From an uncultured Acetobacteraceae bacterium (GTDB lineage: Bacteria > Pseudomonadota > Alphaproteobacteria > Acetobacterales > Acetobacteraceae), in assembly GCA_903924985.1 (NCBI GenBank), contig CAIYDT010000176.1, positions 1 to 35,145 of the forward strand: a DNA stretch of 35,145 bases, read 5' to 3'. This document shows positions 23,961 to 31,743 of the stretch, piece after piece (position 1 is the stretch's first letter; each line of letters starts with the position of its first letter). Below the pieces are notes generated by a model. That model saw only the letters and a program-made list of their open reading frames with translations, made no database searches and was not told the DNA's origin. A program made the translations under genes and the position numbers.

Positions 23961-25523
23961 ATGCGCGCCGCCATGCTGTTCCACGCGCCAATTTTCATCC
24001 TGGGTTTTCTCCCATTGTGCCTGACCGGGTTCTTCCTGTCGGGGCGCTGGGCGTTGCACTGGCTGATCGCGGCCAGCCTGGTGTTCTACGGCTGGTGGAA
24101 TGTCGCCCATGTGCCGCTTCTGGTGGCTTCCATTTTGATGAACCACGCGGTCGGTTCGCGCATCCATCGGTCCGCCGGACGGGGTTGGCTGATTGCCGGG
24201 GTGGCGGGCAACCTGGCGGTGCTGGGGTGGTTCAAATACGCGGACTTCCTGCTGGGGATCGCCGTGCCGGACGCACGGCCGCTGGGCATCGCGCTGCCGC
24301 TGGCGATCAGCTTCTTCACGTTCCAGCAGATCATGTTCCTGGTGGATTGTGGGGAGGGCGCTCCCACGTCCGCCAATTTTTGGTCGCGGGAACGCGGGCT
24401 GCGTCCCACCCCCGCCATCCTCGAGGATGACGGGGACAGAAGCCTGTGCGCTCAACGTAAGCCTTCAACGTTAGCGCTTGCGGGGCCGACACAAGCGCCG
24501 CCGTCCCTTCTCCACTACGCCGCCTTCGTCGCATTCTTCCCGCATTTGATCGCCGGTCCTTTGGTGCGGCCGCGCGACATTATCCCGCAATTATCGGTTC
24601 TTACCCGAACCAAACCAAGCAGCGAAAGCCTCAGCGCCGGCCTGACCCTGTTCCTGTTGGGCCTCGCCAAGAAGCTCGTGCTGGCGGACCTGTTCGGGGG
24701 TTTTGCCGATACTGGCTTCGATGCCGCCGCGCGCGGCGAAACGCTGACCCTGTTGGAGGCCTGGCCAGCTACATTGTCCTACGCGCTACAGATCTACTTC
24801 GACTTCTCCGCCTACTCTGACATGGCGACGGGTCTGGCGCGCATGATCGGGGTGCGCTTTCCGCTGAATTTCGACAGCCCCTACCAGGCCCGCGACATCG
24901 CCGCGTTCTGGCGCCGCTGGCACATCACGCTGGGGCTGTTTCTGAGAGATCATGTCTACATCCCCCTGGGTGGTAACAGGAGCGGGCAGGCGTTGAACCT
25001 GATGGCGACGATGCTGCTGGCCGGTCTGTGGCACGGGGCGGCGTGGCGTTTCGTGCTGTGGGGCGGGCTGCACGGGGCAATGCTGGTGGGGCACCGGCTT
25101 TACCGGCGCATCGGCCCGCCGCTGCCCCCGAAACTGGCGCAGGCGCTGACCCTGTTGCTCGTCTGCCTCGCCTGGGTGCCCTTCCGAGCGGATGGCATGC
25201 CGGCGGCCTGGGCGATGATGCGGGGGTTGCTGGGTCTGAACGGCCTCGCTGTTCCCGCCATGATTGTCGGCGCCTTCCCCGTGCTGAACGCCATCGCGAC
25301 GCCGGTGCCGCTTCTGCGCTTCCTCGGCGATGCCCGCACTTTAAGCCTGCCCGAAGTCGCGGCCTGCCTGTTGCTCGGTTGGACTATCGTCCTGGCCTTT
25401 CCGCACGCGCAGGCCTTGTCCGACCGTGCCAGGGGCTGGGCGATTGCCGCCAGCTTCGCCTTCACCGTCCGGGCGCTGAGCTTCGCCCCGCATGTCGCGC
25501 CCTTTCTGTATTTCCAGTTCTGA
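23961..25523 (+). CDS. MBOAT-family O-acyltransferase (AlgI-like)
   Basis: Integral membrane acyltransferase that passes acetyl groups across the inner membrane for polysaccharide O-acetylation. The 520-residue product starts MLFHAPIFILGFLPLC-like after a few residues, and has ISFFTFQQIMFLVD, FFPHLIAGPLVRPRDIIPQL, YFDFSAYSDMATGLARMIG, the PLNFDSPYQARDIAAFWRRW motif, and LWHGAAWRFVLWGGLHG with the two active-site region His. ATG 23961 or 23973 are both possible; neither has a strong ribosome-binding site. Unusually, about 48 residues (24350-24495) with no counterpart in the family are inserted after LVD, in frame and derived from a palindromic element. The gene overlaps the SGNH gene (TGATG). 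Confidence 0.88.
   Translation: MRAAMLFHAPIFILGFLPLCLTGFFLSGRWALHWLIAASLVFYGWWNVAHVPLLVASILMNHAVGSRIHRSAGRGWLIAGVAGNLAVLGWFKYADFLLGIAVPDARPLGIALPLAISFFTFQQIMFLVDCGEGAPTSANFWSRERGLRPTPAILEDDGDRSLCAQRKPSTLALAGPTQAPPSLLHYAAFVAFFPHLIAGPLVRPRDIIPQLSVLTRTKPSSESLSAGLTLFLLGLAKKLVLADLFGGFADTGFDAAARGETLTLLEAWPATLSYALQIYFDFSAYSDMATGLARMIGVRFPLNFDSPYQARDIAAFWRRWHITLGLFLRDHVYIPLGGNRSGQALNLMATMLLAGLWHGAAWRFVLWGGLHGAMLVGHRLYRRIGPPLPPKLAQALTLLLVCLAWVPFRADGMPAAWAMMRGLLGLNGLAVPAMIVGAFPVLNAIATPVPLLRFLGDARTLSLPEVAACLLLGWTIVLAFPHAQALSDRARGWAIAASFAFTVRALSFAPHVAPFLYFQF
24350..24499 (+). repeat. Palindromic element inserted in frame in the MBOAT gene
   Basis: The segment carries several self-complementary units: GGGAG-N4-CTCCC (24352-24365), a perfect 14-bp palindrome CATCCTCGAGGATG (24416-24429), and GCGCTTG-N11-CAAGCGC (24474-24498). 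A near-identical pair TCAACGTAAGC / TCAACGTTAGC sits between the last two. It replaces the short loop expected between LVD and LLHYAAFVAFFPHL in MBOAT proteins and keeps the frame open. This resembles protein-embedded palindromic elements described in Rickettsia. Boundaries are approximate. Confidence 0.55.
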
Positions 25524-26500
25524 TGCGCAGCTTGCTGCTGTCCTGTGCCGCGTCCCTTCTGCTGTATGGGGCGGCGTTTGGCTTCGTCCTCGACCGCCCG
25601 CTATCGCTCGGCCTGCCAAGGGCGCAACTGGACGCCAAGCTGGCCCGGGGGGCGGCGATTTCAGGGCGCAAGCTGGTCATCCTGGCGGGTTCCAACGGCC
25701 CCTATTCGCACCGCTGCGAGGTAATCGAACCGATCCTTGGGCTGCCCTGCGTCAACGCCGGCGTGGCCGTGGGCATCGGGTTGGACTATCTGTTCACCCG
25801 CTGGCAGCCGCTGCTGCACCCCGGCGACATCGTCTATTTGCCGCTGGAGGAAGCGCAATACAGCGTTGCACCCGCATCCAGCCGCCTGGGTCCCGACGCC
25901 GCGATCATGGCCCGCCACGATTGGTCCACCCTGGCAAGTTTGCCCCCGCAACGCTGGGTCGCCGCGTTATTCGCCTTCGACCCGCGGGCTGGTGTCATGA
26001 GCGTTATCGAAACCGCTCTGGTCGCCGGAAGCTTCCACGATCCACGTGCCGAGGCGAACGGTTCCACCAACATCTGGGGCGATCGCATCGGCCACACCGC
26101 GACACTGGCGGCGGCCAGCCAAAGCATGCTGGCGACCGTTAACCCCGAGCATGTCAGCGCCGAACAGGTACGGACCAAGGTTGCGAGTCAGCAGGTCGGG
26201 GATTTCCTGCATTGGGCGGGGGATCATCGGATCCGCGTGATCGGCGGGCTACCGACAGGCTTCGATGACTCCCCCATTCCGCCGGAAACCCTGGCGGCGA
26301 TCAGGAGCTTGTTCGAGTCCCACGGTGCCGCTTTTCTGGATCCGCCGAACCATAGCCGCTATCCCCGCCGAGACTTCTTCGACACTGCCGATCACCTGAA
26401 CGAGTCAGCGCAGATCGCCCATTCCATCATGATCGCAAATGCGCTGCGCGCGCTTGTCCCCGCGGTTATTGCGGCGGCAGAATCGCCACCGCGCCGGTGA
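25523..26500 (+). CDS. SGNH-type acyltransferase/hydrolase-like protein, MBOAT partner
   Basis: A 325-residue protein with an N-terminal hydrophobic segment (residues 3-25) that should export or anchor it. LVILAGSNGPYSHRC carries a GSN motif (Ser57) where the nucleophile of SGNH enzymes sits, VNAGVAVGIGLDYL follows as block II, and near the C-terminus FFDTADHLNESAQ holds the Asp/His pair (D287 or D290, H291). MBOAT proteins such as AlgI and DltB pair with SGNH proteins (AlgJ/AlgX, DltD) for O-acylation, so this is the likely periplasmic transferase. It starts at ATG 25523, overlapping the MBOAT stop. Its last 35 bp overlap the convergent gene at 26466. Confidence 0.75.
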   Translation: MRSLLLSCAASLLLYGAAFGFVLDRPLSLGLPRAQLDAKLARGAAISGRKLVILAGSNGPYSHRCEVIEPILGLPCVNAGVAVGIGLDYLFTRWQPLLHPGDIVYLPLEEAQYSVAPASSRLGPDAAIMARHDWSTLASLPPQRWVAALFAFDPRAGVMSVIETALVAGSFHDPRAEANGSTNIWGDRIGHTATLAAASQSMLATVNPEHVSAEQVRTKVASQQVGDFLHWAGDHRIRVIGGLPTGFDDSPIPPETLAAIRSLFESHGAAFLDPPNHSRYPRRDFFDTADHLNESAQIAHSIMIANALRALVPAVIAAAESPPRR

Positions 26501-27044
26501 TTTCGCAACGCTTTTGTTGCTTCACCTCGCACCGGCCTCGCGCCAGATCGCGCGCCTCCTGCTCGGTGTTGCCGCAGGCGACGTTGCAGACATCCCGGTC
26601 GCCTGTGTTCCAGCAGGCGATGCCGATGTAACTCGCGAGGTCGGAGGCGCAGCGCGACGTATTCTCGGCCGTTTGGCGTGCATCGGGCCGGTTTTCGAAC
26701 CCGCGCGCCATGTCGCCGAATACGCAGAGCTTCAAATCGGCCGCTCGGGCCAGGCAGGGCTCCAACGCGCGTGTCGCGACACGCGCGGGAACTTGGGTTG
26801 GGCACGCATAGCGGCCACGGGTGGCGGTTTCATCCTGTGCCGGCGCCACCTGCTGGCGGGACACGAACATGTCGTTGCTCCCGGCATCCGTCACCAGGTA
26901 GGCAATAACGCACTGGCGCGGCTTGGTAGTGTCCGTCACCACCGCCGGCACCGATTCGTCGTTGGAAAACGTCACTGGCGCGGCCAGCGCGGCCGAGGCC
27001 ATAAGCAGCGCCGCGAACAGCGCGAGGAGCGGGCGGGCGATCAT
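26466..27044 (-). CDS. Secreted Cys-containing protein of unknown function
   Basis: A 192-residue protein with a signal peptide (MIARPLLALFAALLMASAAL, cleavage likely after ALA). The mature part has about eleven Cys, among them ACWN, CNVACGN and RCEVKQQKRCE, suggesting a disulfide-bonded periplasmic or extracellular protein. ATG 27044 is preferred over GTG 27056 because GGAG precedes it with good spacing. One base separates it from the stop of the gene at 27046-27693, so the two are co-transcribed. No family recognised. Its 3' end overlaps the SGNH gene by 35 bp in antisense. Confidence 0.65.
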   Translation of the reverse strand: MIARPLLALFAALLMASAALAAPVTFSNDESVPAVVTDTTKPRQCVIAYLVTDAGSNDMFVSRQQVAPAQDETATRGRYACPTQVPARVATRALEPCLARAADLKLCVFGDMARGFENRPDARQTAENTSRCASDLASYIGIACWNTGDRDVCNVACGNTEQEARDLARGRCEVKQQKRCEITGAVAILPPQ

Positions 27045-27045
27045 G

Positions 27046-27693
27046 CTACTCCGCACGGGGTTGCCACCGTGTTGCCAACAGATAGCCGGCGGTGGAGTCG
27101 GTCACATCGACGACCTCCATCGGGCCCGCTTTGTAATGCACGCTCAACGCGATGTCCGTCGTGATCGCGACATAGCGCCCAAAAATTTCAGCCGTGGCAT
27201 CGGCCGGTCGCGGGCATGCGGCGCTCGGCATCAGCCGATAGGAAATGCGAAACAGCCCGCTCGGCCGGAACAAGAACACGATGTAGCTTTCGTCCCCGAC
27301 GCAGGCGGTGGCGCCCATCTGCAAATCCCGGGCGTCTTCGAACCTTACCCAGAAATAGCGGATATCGTCCTGAAATTCCGTCGCTTGCGGCATCGCGACC
27401 CAACTCACGCCTTTCGCGGGGGAGGGCATGTGCGCATTGACCTCCCCAGGTCCCATGCCGAAGGTGATGCCGCCGGTGATCGCGGTGAAATCCGTGATTG
27501 TTTGGCCCAGCAGCGCTCGGCCGGACAACATTTGGCGATCCCACTGCGAAGGGGGCGGCGCGAGGATGGGCTTGTTGGCCTTTGTCGGTTGGGCGGCGGC
27601 GGGCGACATGGCACCGCCCCCAACCGGCGACGCCAGTAAGGCCATGAGAAAAATCGTAAGGCACCGCCAGGATGGGGCCGCAATGGCCGGCAT
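27046..27693 (-). CDS. Secreted protein of unknown function, operon with the Cys-rich gene
   Basis: A 215-residue protein with a signal peptide (MPAIAAPSWRCLTIFLMALL, then ASPVGGGAMSPAAA). The mature part includes a repeated-looking motif ITDFTAITGGITFGMGPGEVNAHMPSP that resembles the SmpA/OmlA-type or similar 'G(M/L)x...Vxxxl' periplasmic folds, but I cannot assign a family. ATG 27693 has GAGGA upstream; a GTG at 27717 would add eight residues. The stop is one base before the start of the Cys-rich gene. On the minus strand it lies after serA, with a hairpin between. A TATATAT at about 27720-27726 could serve as a -10, without a clear -35. Confidence 0.6.
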   Translation of the reverse strand: MPAIAAPSWRCLTIFLMALLASPVGGGAMSPAAAQPTKANKPILAPPPSQWDRQMLSGRALLGQTITDFTAITGGITFGMGPGEVNAHMPSPAKGVSWVAMPQATEFQDDIRYFWVRFEDARDLQMGATACVGDESYIVFLFRPSGLFRISYRLMPSAACPRPADATAEIFGRYVAITTDIALSVHYKAGPMEVVDVTDSTAGYLLATRWQPRAE

Positions 27694-27736
27694 CGTCGTC
27701 CTCGGGTGAGTATGCACACGATATATAGGGGCCAGC

Positions 27737-27753
27737 CCTCGAGGACGTCGAGG
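27737..27753 (-). terminator. Hairpin after serA
   Basis: CCTCGA and TCGAGG form a perfect 6-bp stem with a 5-nt loop, five bases past the serA stop. No T-run follows, so this may be a Rho-dependent end, a decay block or an operator of the next gene rather than an intrinsic terminator. Confidence 0.35.
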
Positions 27754-27758
27754 TCCGT

Positions 27759-29345
27759 TCAGAACGCCAGCGGTGTCGCCTGCACCACAAGCGGCAGGGT
27801 CCGAACCATTTCCAACACGGCTTCCGGCACCGGTTCGTCCACCGACACCAGGCAGATCGCGTCGCCCCCTTGCTCGGAACGGCCGAGGTGGAAGGTCGCG
27901 ATGTTGATGCCGGCACCGGCCAGTGTCGCGCCGAAGCGGCCGATGAAGCCGGGTCTGTCCTGATTGGTCACATACAGCATGTGCGGGGCGAAATCGGCCT
28001 CCACCTTGATGCCCTTGATCTCCACGATGCGCGGGCGGGAGCCGGCGAACAGCGTGCCGGCGACAGAGCGGCTCAGTGTGTCCGTCTGGATCGTTATCCG
28101 CACCAGCGTCAGATATTCGCTCGGGCGGTCATGCGCGGTTTCCGCAACGTCGATTCCGTGATCGCGCGCGGCGACGGAGGCGTTGACCATGTTCACCCCC
28201 TCCATCATCGGCTGCATCAGGCCGGCGAGGGCGGCGGCCGTCAGGGGACGCGTGTTCAGGGATGCGACCTGGCCCTCGTATTCGACCGAGACGCGGCGGA
28301 TCACGCCCTCCTGCGCCTGGGTCAACTGGCCGGCGAAGGCGCCGAGCAGACGGCAGAGTTCGAGGTAGGGCTTGAGGCGCGGGGCTTCCTCGGCGGTAAC
28401 CGAGGCCATGTTGATGGCGTTGGAGACGGCGCCCGTGAGCAGGAAATCGCTCATTTGTTCGGCGACCTGCAGTGCCACGTTTTCCTGCGCCTCGGCCGTC
28501 GCGGCGCCGAGGTGCGGGGTGCAAACGACGTTGTCCAGGGCGAACAAAGGCGAGTCGATGGCGGGTTCGGTTTCGAACACATCTAGCGCCGCGCCGGCGA
28601 CGTGACCGGATTTCAGGGCGTCGGCCAGGGCCGCTTCGTCCACCAGACCGCCGCGGGCGCAGTTGATGATGCGCACGCCTTTTTTGGTTTTGGCGATGGC
28701 CTCGCGGGAGAGAATGTTACGGGTCGCATCGGTCAGCGGCGTGTGCACGGTGATGAAGTCGGCGCGAGCCAGCAGCGTGTCGAGGTCGGATTTCTCCACG
28801 CCAAGGTCGAGGGCTTTCTTTTCCGACAAGTACGGGTCGTAGGCGACGACCTTCATCTTCAGCGCCACCGCGCGATCGGCCACGATGGAGCCGATGTTGC
28901 CGCAGCCGATCAGACCCAGCGTCTTGCCGGTCAGCTCGACGCCCATGAAACGGTTTTTCTCCCACTTGCCGGCGCGGGTGGAGGCGGAGGCCTCGGGGAT
29001 TTGCCGAGCGAGTGCGAACATCATGGCGATGGCGTGTTCGGCGGTGGTGATGGTGTTGCCGTGCGGGGTGTTCATCACCACCACGCCGCGCGCCGTGGCC
29101 GATTTCACATCCACGTTGTCCACGCCGATCCCGGCTCGGCCTACGACTTTCAGGTTGGGCGCGGCGTCGAGCAGCTCCCGCGTGACCTTGGTGGCGGAAC
29201 GAACGGCAAGGCCGTCGTATTGCCCGATGATGGCGCGCAGATCGGCGGGGGAAAGGCCGGGCTTGAAGTCGGTTTCGATCCCGCGCTGGCGGAAGATTTC
29301 GACGGCGGCGGGCGACAGCTTGTCGCTGATCAGGACTTTGGGCAT
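27759..29345 (-). CDS. serA: D-3-phosphoglycerate dehydrogenase, long (ACT-containing) form
   Basis: First step of serine synthesis: oxidises 3-phosphoglycerate to 3-phosphohydroxypyruvate with NAD. The 528 residues contain the split catalytic domain, the Rossmann loop LGLIGCGNIGSIVADRA (residues ~145-161), catalytic-region segments RIINCARGGLVDEAAL and CTPHLGAATAEAQ, an intervening allosteric substrate-binding domain (ELCRLLGAFAGQLTQAQEG onward), and a C-terminal ACT domain (LYVTNQDRPGFIGRFGATLA) for serine feedback. ATG 29345 has AAGGGA upstream. It follows serC by 13 bp, a standard alphaproteobacterial operon. Confidence 0.97.
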   Translation of the reverse strand: MPKVLISDKLSPAAVEIFRQRGIETDFKPGLSPADLRAIIGQYDGLAVRSATKVTRELLDAAPNLKVVGRAGIGVDNVDVKSATARGVVVMNTPHGNTITTAEHAIAMMFALARQIPEASASTRAGKWEKNRFMGVELTGKTLGLIGCGNIGSIVADRAVALKMKVVAYDPYLSEKKALDLGVEKSDLDTLLARADFITVHTPLTDATRNILSREAIAKTKKGVRIINCARGGLVDEAALADALKSGHVAGAALDVFETEPAIDSPLFALDNVVCTPHLGAATAEAQENVALQVAEQMSDFLLTGAVSNAINMASVTAEEAPRLKPYLELCRLLGAFAGQLTQAQEGVIRRVSVEYEGQVASLNTRPLTAAALAGLMQPMMEGVNMVNASVAARDHGIDVAETAHDRPSEYLTLVRITIQTDTLSRSVAGTLFAGSRPRIVEIKGIKVEADFAPHMLYVTNQDRPGFIGRFGATLAGAGINIATFHLGRSEQGGDAICLVSVDEPVPEAVLEMVRTLPLVVQATPLAF

Positions 29346-29358
29346 GGGTCGGGTCCCT

Positions 29359-30525
29359 TTATTGGAAGGTCGCGGCGACGGCGGCATGCGCCCAGTCGAG
29401 CCACGGCAGAAGTGCTTCGATGTCGGCGGTTTCCACGGTGGCGCCACCCCAGATGCGTAGGCCCGGCGGCGCGTCGCGGTAGGCGCCAATGTCGTAGGCC
29501 ACGCCTTTCTTTTCCAGGTTTCCGGCGATCTGTTTTGCCGCTTTGGCCTGGTTTTCCGCCGATAGCGCGGTGAACCAGGGGGCGGTGATTTTCAGGCAGA
29601 TCGAGGTGCAGGAGCGGGTGGCCGGGTCTTTTGCCAGGAAATCCGCCCAGTTGGATTGCGCAGCCCAATCGGCGACGGCTTTCAGGTTGGCTTCGGAACG
29701 GGCGATCAGGGCCGGCAGGCCGCCGATTTGTTCCGCCCAGCGCAGGCCATCCACCGCGTCTTCCACGCAGAGCATGGAGGGGGTGTTGATGGTTTCGCCT
29801 TTGAAGACGCCCTCATTGATCTTGCCTTTGGACGTCAGGCGGAACAGTTTCGGCAGCGGCCAGGGTGGGGTGTAGGATTCAAGCCGGGCCACGGCGCGGG
29901 GTGAGAGCGCCAGCATGCCGTGCGCGGCTTCGCCGCCCAGCACTTTCTGCCACGACCAGGTGACGACATCGAGTTTGGACCAGGGGAGTTCCATGGCGAA
30001 CGCCGCGGACGTGGCGTCGCAGATCGTCAGGCCCTGCCGGTCGTCGGCGATCCAATCGGCGCCGGTCAGCCGCACGCCGGAGGTGGTGCCGTTCCAGGGG
30101 AAGACCACGTCATGCGCGGGGTTCACTTTGGTCAGGTCGGGCAATTCGCCATAGGGCGCGGACAGCACGCGCGCGTCGGGCAGTTTCAGGTGTTTGACGA
30201 TATCGGTGGCCCAGCCTTCGCCGAAGCTCTCGAAGGTCAGGATATCGACGGGGCGGGCGCCCAGCATGGACCACAGGGAAATTTCAACGGCGCCGGTGTC
30301 GGAACCGGGAACGATCCCGAGGCGCCAACCGTCGGGCATGCCGAGGATGGCTTTCGACCGGACGATGACTTCGTTGAGGCGGGCTTTGGGTTCGGCGGCG
30401 CGATGGCTGCGACCGAGGAAGGCGCCGGAGAGCCCTTCCAGGGTGAACCCCGGGCGCTTGGCGCAGGGGCCGGAGGAGAAATTGGGGTTGTTCGGACGGA
30501 GGTCGGGTGTCGGCGTGATGCTCAT
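29359..30525 (-). CDS. serC: Phosphoserine aminotransferase (alphaproteobacterial type)
   Basis: PLP enzyme that converts 3-phosphohydroxypyruvate and glutamate to phosphoserine; also used in pyridoxine synthesis. The 388-residue product begins with [17 protein letters not shown], typical of the alphaproteobacterial subgroup, and carries [15 protein letters not shown] and the PLP lysine in [19 protein letters not shown] 30525 follows GGGAGAG. It leads the serC-serA operon and has a promoter and leader hairpin just upstream. Confidence 0.97.
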   Translation of the reverse strand: MSITPTPDLRPNNPNFSSGPCAKRPGFTLEGLSGAFLGRSHRAAEPKARLNEVIVRSKAILGMPDGWRLGIVPGSDTGAVEISLWSMLGARPVDILTFESFGEGWATDIVKHLKLPDARVLSAPYGELPDLTKVNPAHDVVFPWNGTTSGVRLTGADWIADDRQGLTICDATSAAFAMELPWSKLDVVTWSWQKVLGGEAAHGMLALSPRAVARLESYTPPWPLPKLFRLTSKGKINEGVFKGETINTPSMLCVEDAVDGLRWAEQIGGLPALIARSEANLKAVADWAAQSNWADFLAKDPATRSCTSICLKITAPWFTALSAENQAKAAKQIAGNLEKKGVAYDIGAYRDAPPGLRIWGGATVETADIEALLPWLDWAHAAVAATFQ

Positions 30526-30551
30526 GTTTGCTCTCCCTTTCAGAAGAGAAG

Positions 30552-30569
30552 CACCCCGGTGGGGGGGTG
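30552..30569 (-). promoter_or_regulatory. serC leader hairpin
   Basis: CACCCC and GGGGTG pair in the short leader between the predicted transcription start (about 30577) and the serC start codon. A conserved RNA element called the serC motif has been described upstream of serC-serA in alphaproteobacteria; this hairpin is in the same place, but I cannot verify the consensus by eye. Confidence 0.35.
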
Positions 30570-30583
30570 TGGCCCGGGCGGGG

Positions 30584-30612
30584 CTTTAGCGGGGGAGAGG
30601 GGAATGGGTCAA
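30584..30612 (-). promoter_or_regulatory. Candidate serC-serA promoter
   Basis: Read on the minus strand: TTGACC (30612-30607), a 17-bp spacer, CTAAAG (30589-30584). The -35 has 5 of 6 matches, the -10 has 4 of 6. Transcription would begin near 30577, giving a leader of about 50 nt. Confidence 0.5.
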
Positions 30613-30653
30613 GGGGATTTTGGGCTGTACGGATTACCGTTAATTTATCGTAT

Positions 30654-30681
30654 AAAAAATCCCCCGCCATGACGGCGGGGG
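30654..30681 (-). terminator. Intrinsic terminator after the LysR gene
   Basis: On the minus strand CCCCCGCC, loop GTCAT, GGCGGGGG forms a perfect 8-bp GC stem immediately followed by a run of six T (complement of 30654-30659). It begins four bases past the LysR stop codon and separates that gene from serC. This is the clearest intrinsic terminator in the window. Confidence 0.85.
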
Positions 30682-30684
30682 GGC

Positions 30685-31585
30685 TTACCCCATCCAATCC
30701 TTCCCCAGCCGCAAAGCCTCCCCCACCAGCGCCGCCGTCAGCGGCGTCATCGGCTCCCGTCGCGGATACACCAGCCCCACCGTCGGCGCCGGTTCGGGGT
30801 CCAGGATCGGGATCGCCCGAATCGGATCCCGCAGCCCCATCGTCTCCGCCAGCACCGCCGGCATCACGCTCGCCCATTGCCCGGTCCGCACGTGGGAGAA
30901 CAGGACCACCATCGAATTCGATTGCAGCGTCGGCGCCGGTTCCACCCCTGCCTCCGCCAGCCGCCAGCCGCCGGTCGATGATGCGGCGGTTCTGCATGTC
31001 GGGGGTCAGCAGGCACAGCGGGATGCCGCCGACCTCCGCCCAGCTCACGCTGTCGCGGGACCCCAACGGGTGATCGGCCGCGATCAGCAGCCGGTAATGC
31101 TCGAAATACAGGGGCACCGAGCGGACACGGCCGAGGGGTTCGTTGTCGACATAGGTGAGGCCGGCATCGACCTCCAGATTGTCCAGCAGGCTCAGGACTT
31201 CGATGGATGTACGGGACAGGATGGTGAACACGACTTCCGGATGGGCAGTGTGCAGCGGCGTGGTCAGCGCCGCCACGATCGGCAGCGCGGTAGGAATCGC
31301 CGCGATGCGCAAATGCCCGGCCAGCCCCCGCTTAAGCGCCTGGATTTCCTGCCGCATGGCCCGTGTGTCGCTGACGATACGCCGAGCCCAATCGAGCACC
31401 CGCACGCCCTCCGGCGTGAAGCCGATGAAGCGGGAGCGGCGGCGGACCAGCAGCACGCCCAGGCTTTCCTCCAATTGTTTCAACCCGGCCGACAGCGTGG
31501 GCTGGGTCACCCCGCACGCCTCGGCCGCGCGCCCGAAGTGCTGCTCCCGCGCCAAGGCCAGCATCATTTCCAGCTTGTCGATCAT
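30685..31585 (-). pseudogene. LysR-type transcriptional regulator, frameshifted by a 7-bp duplication
   Basis: Residues 1-60 form the LysR helix-turn-helix (MLALAREQHFGRAAEACGVT, QPTLSAGLKQLEESLGVLLV), followed by the linker helix and the first part of the effector domain up to NRRIIDRRLA. There the frame is lost: the 7-mer CCGCCAG occurs twice in tandem at 30954-30960 and 30961-30967 (plus strand). Removing one copy restores LAEAGVEPAPTLQSNS and a continuous 297-residue protein to the TAA at 30685, the normal LysR length. It is divergent from the CoA-transferase operon, which it probably controlled. A real mutation or an assembly error are both possible; the domain boundaries are otherwise intact, so the change is recent. 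Confidence 0.85.
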
Positions 31586-31743
31586 GCGTGCGAAAGGGCA
31601 GGCAGAGGCACCACGGTGTCAACCGTCCCGGCGAAGATAGCTCTCCTGCCGTGGGGCTACCGCTCCCCGTCCAATGGCGCTAGCGTCCCCGTCGAACACC
31701 CTGAACCGTCACAGCGGCGGGCCTGACATAGAGGGAAACGCGC

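Noticed and set aside
31594..31622. Minus-strand TTGACA ahead of the LysR gene
   Set aside because: At 16-18 bp spacing no acceptable -10 follows.
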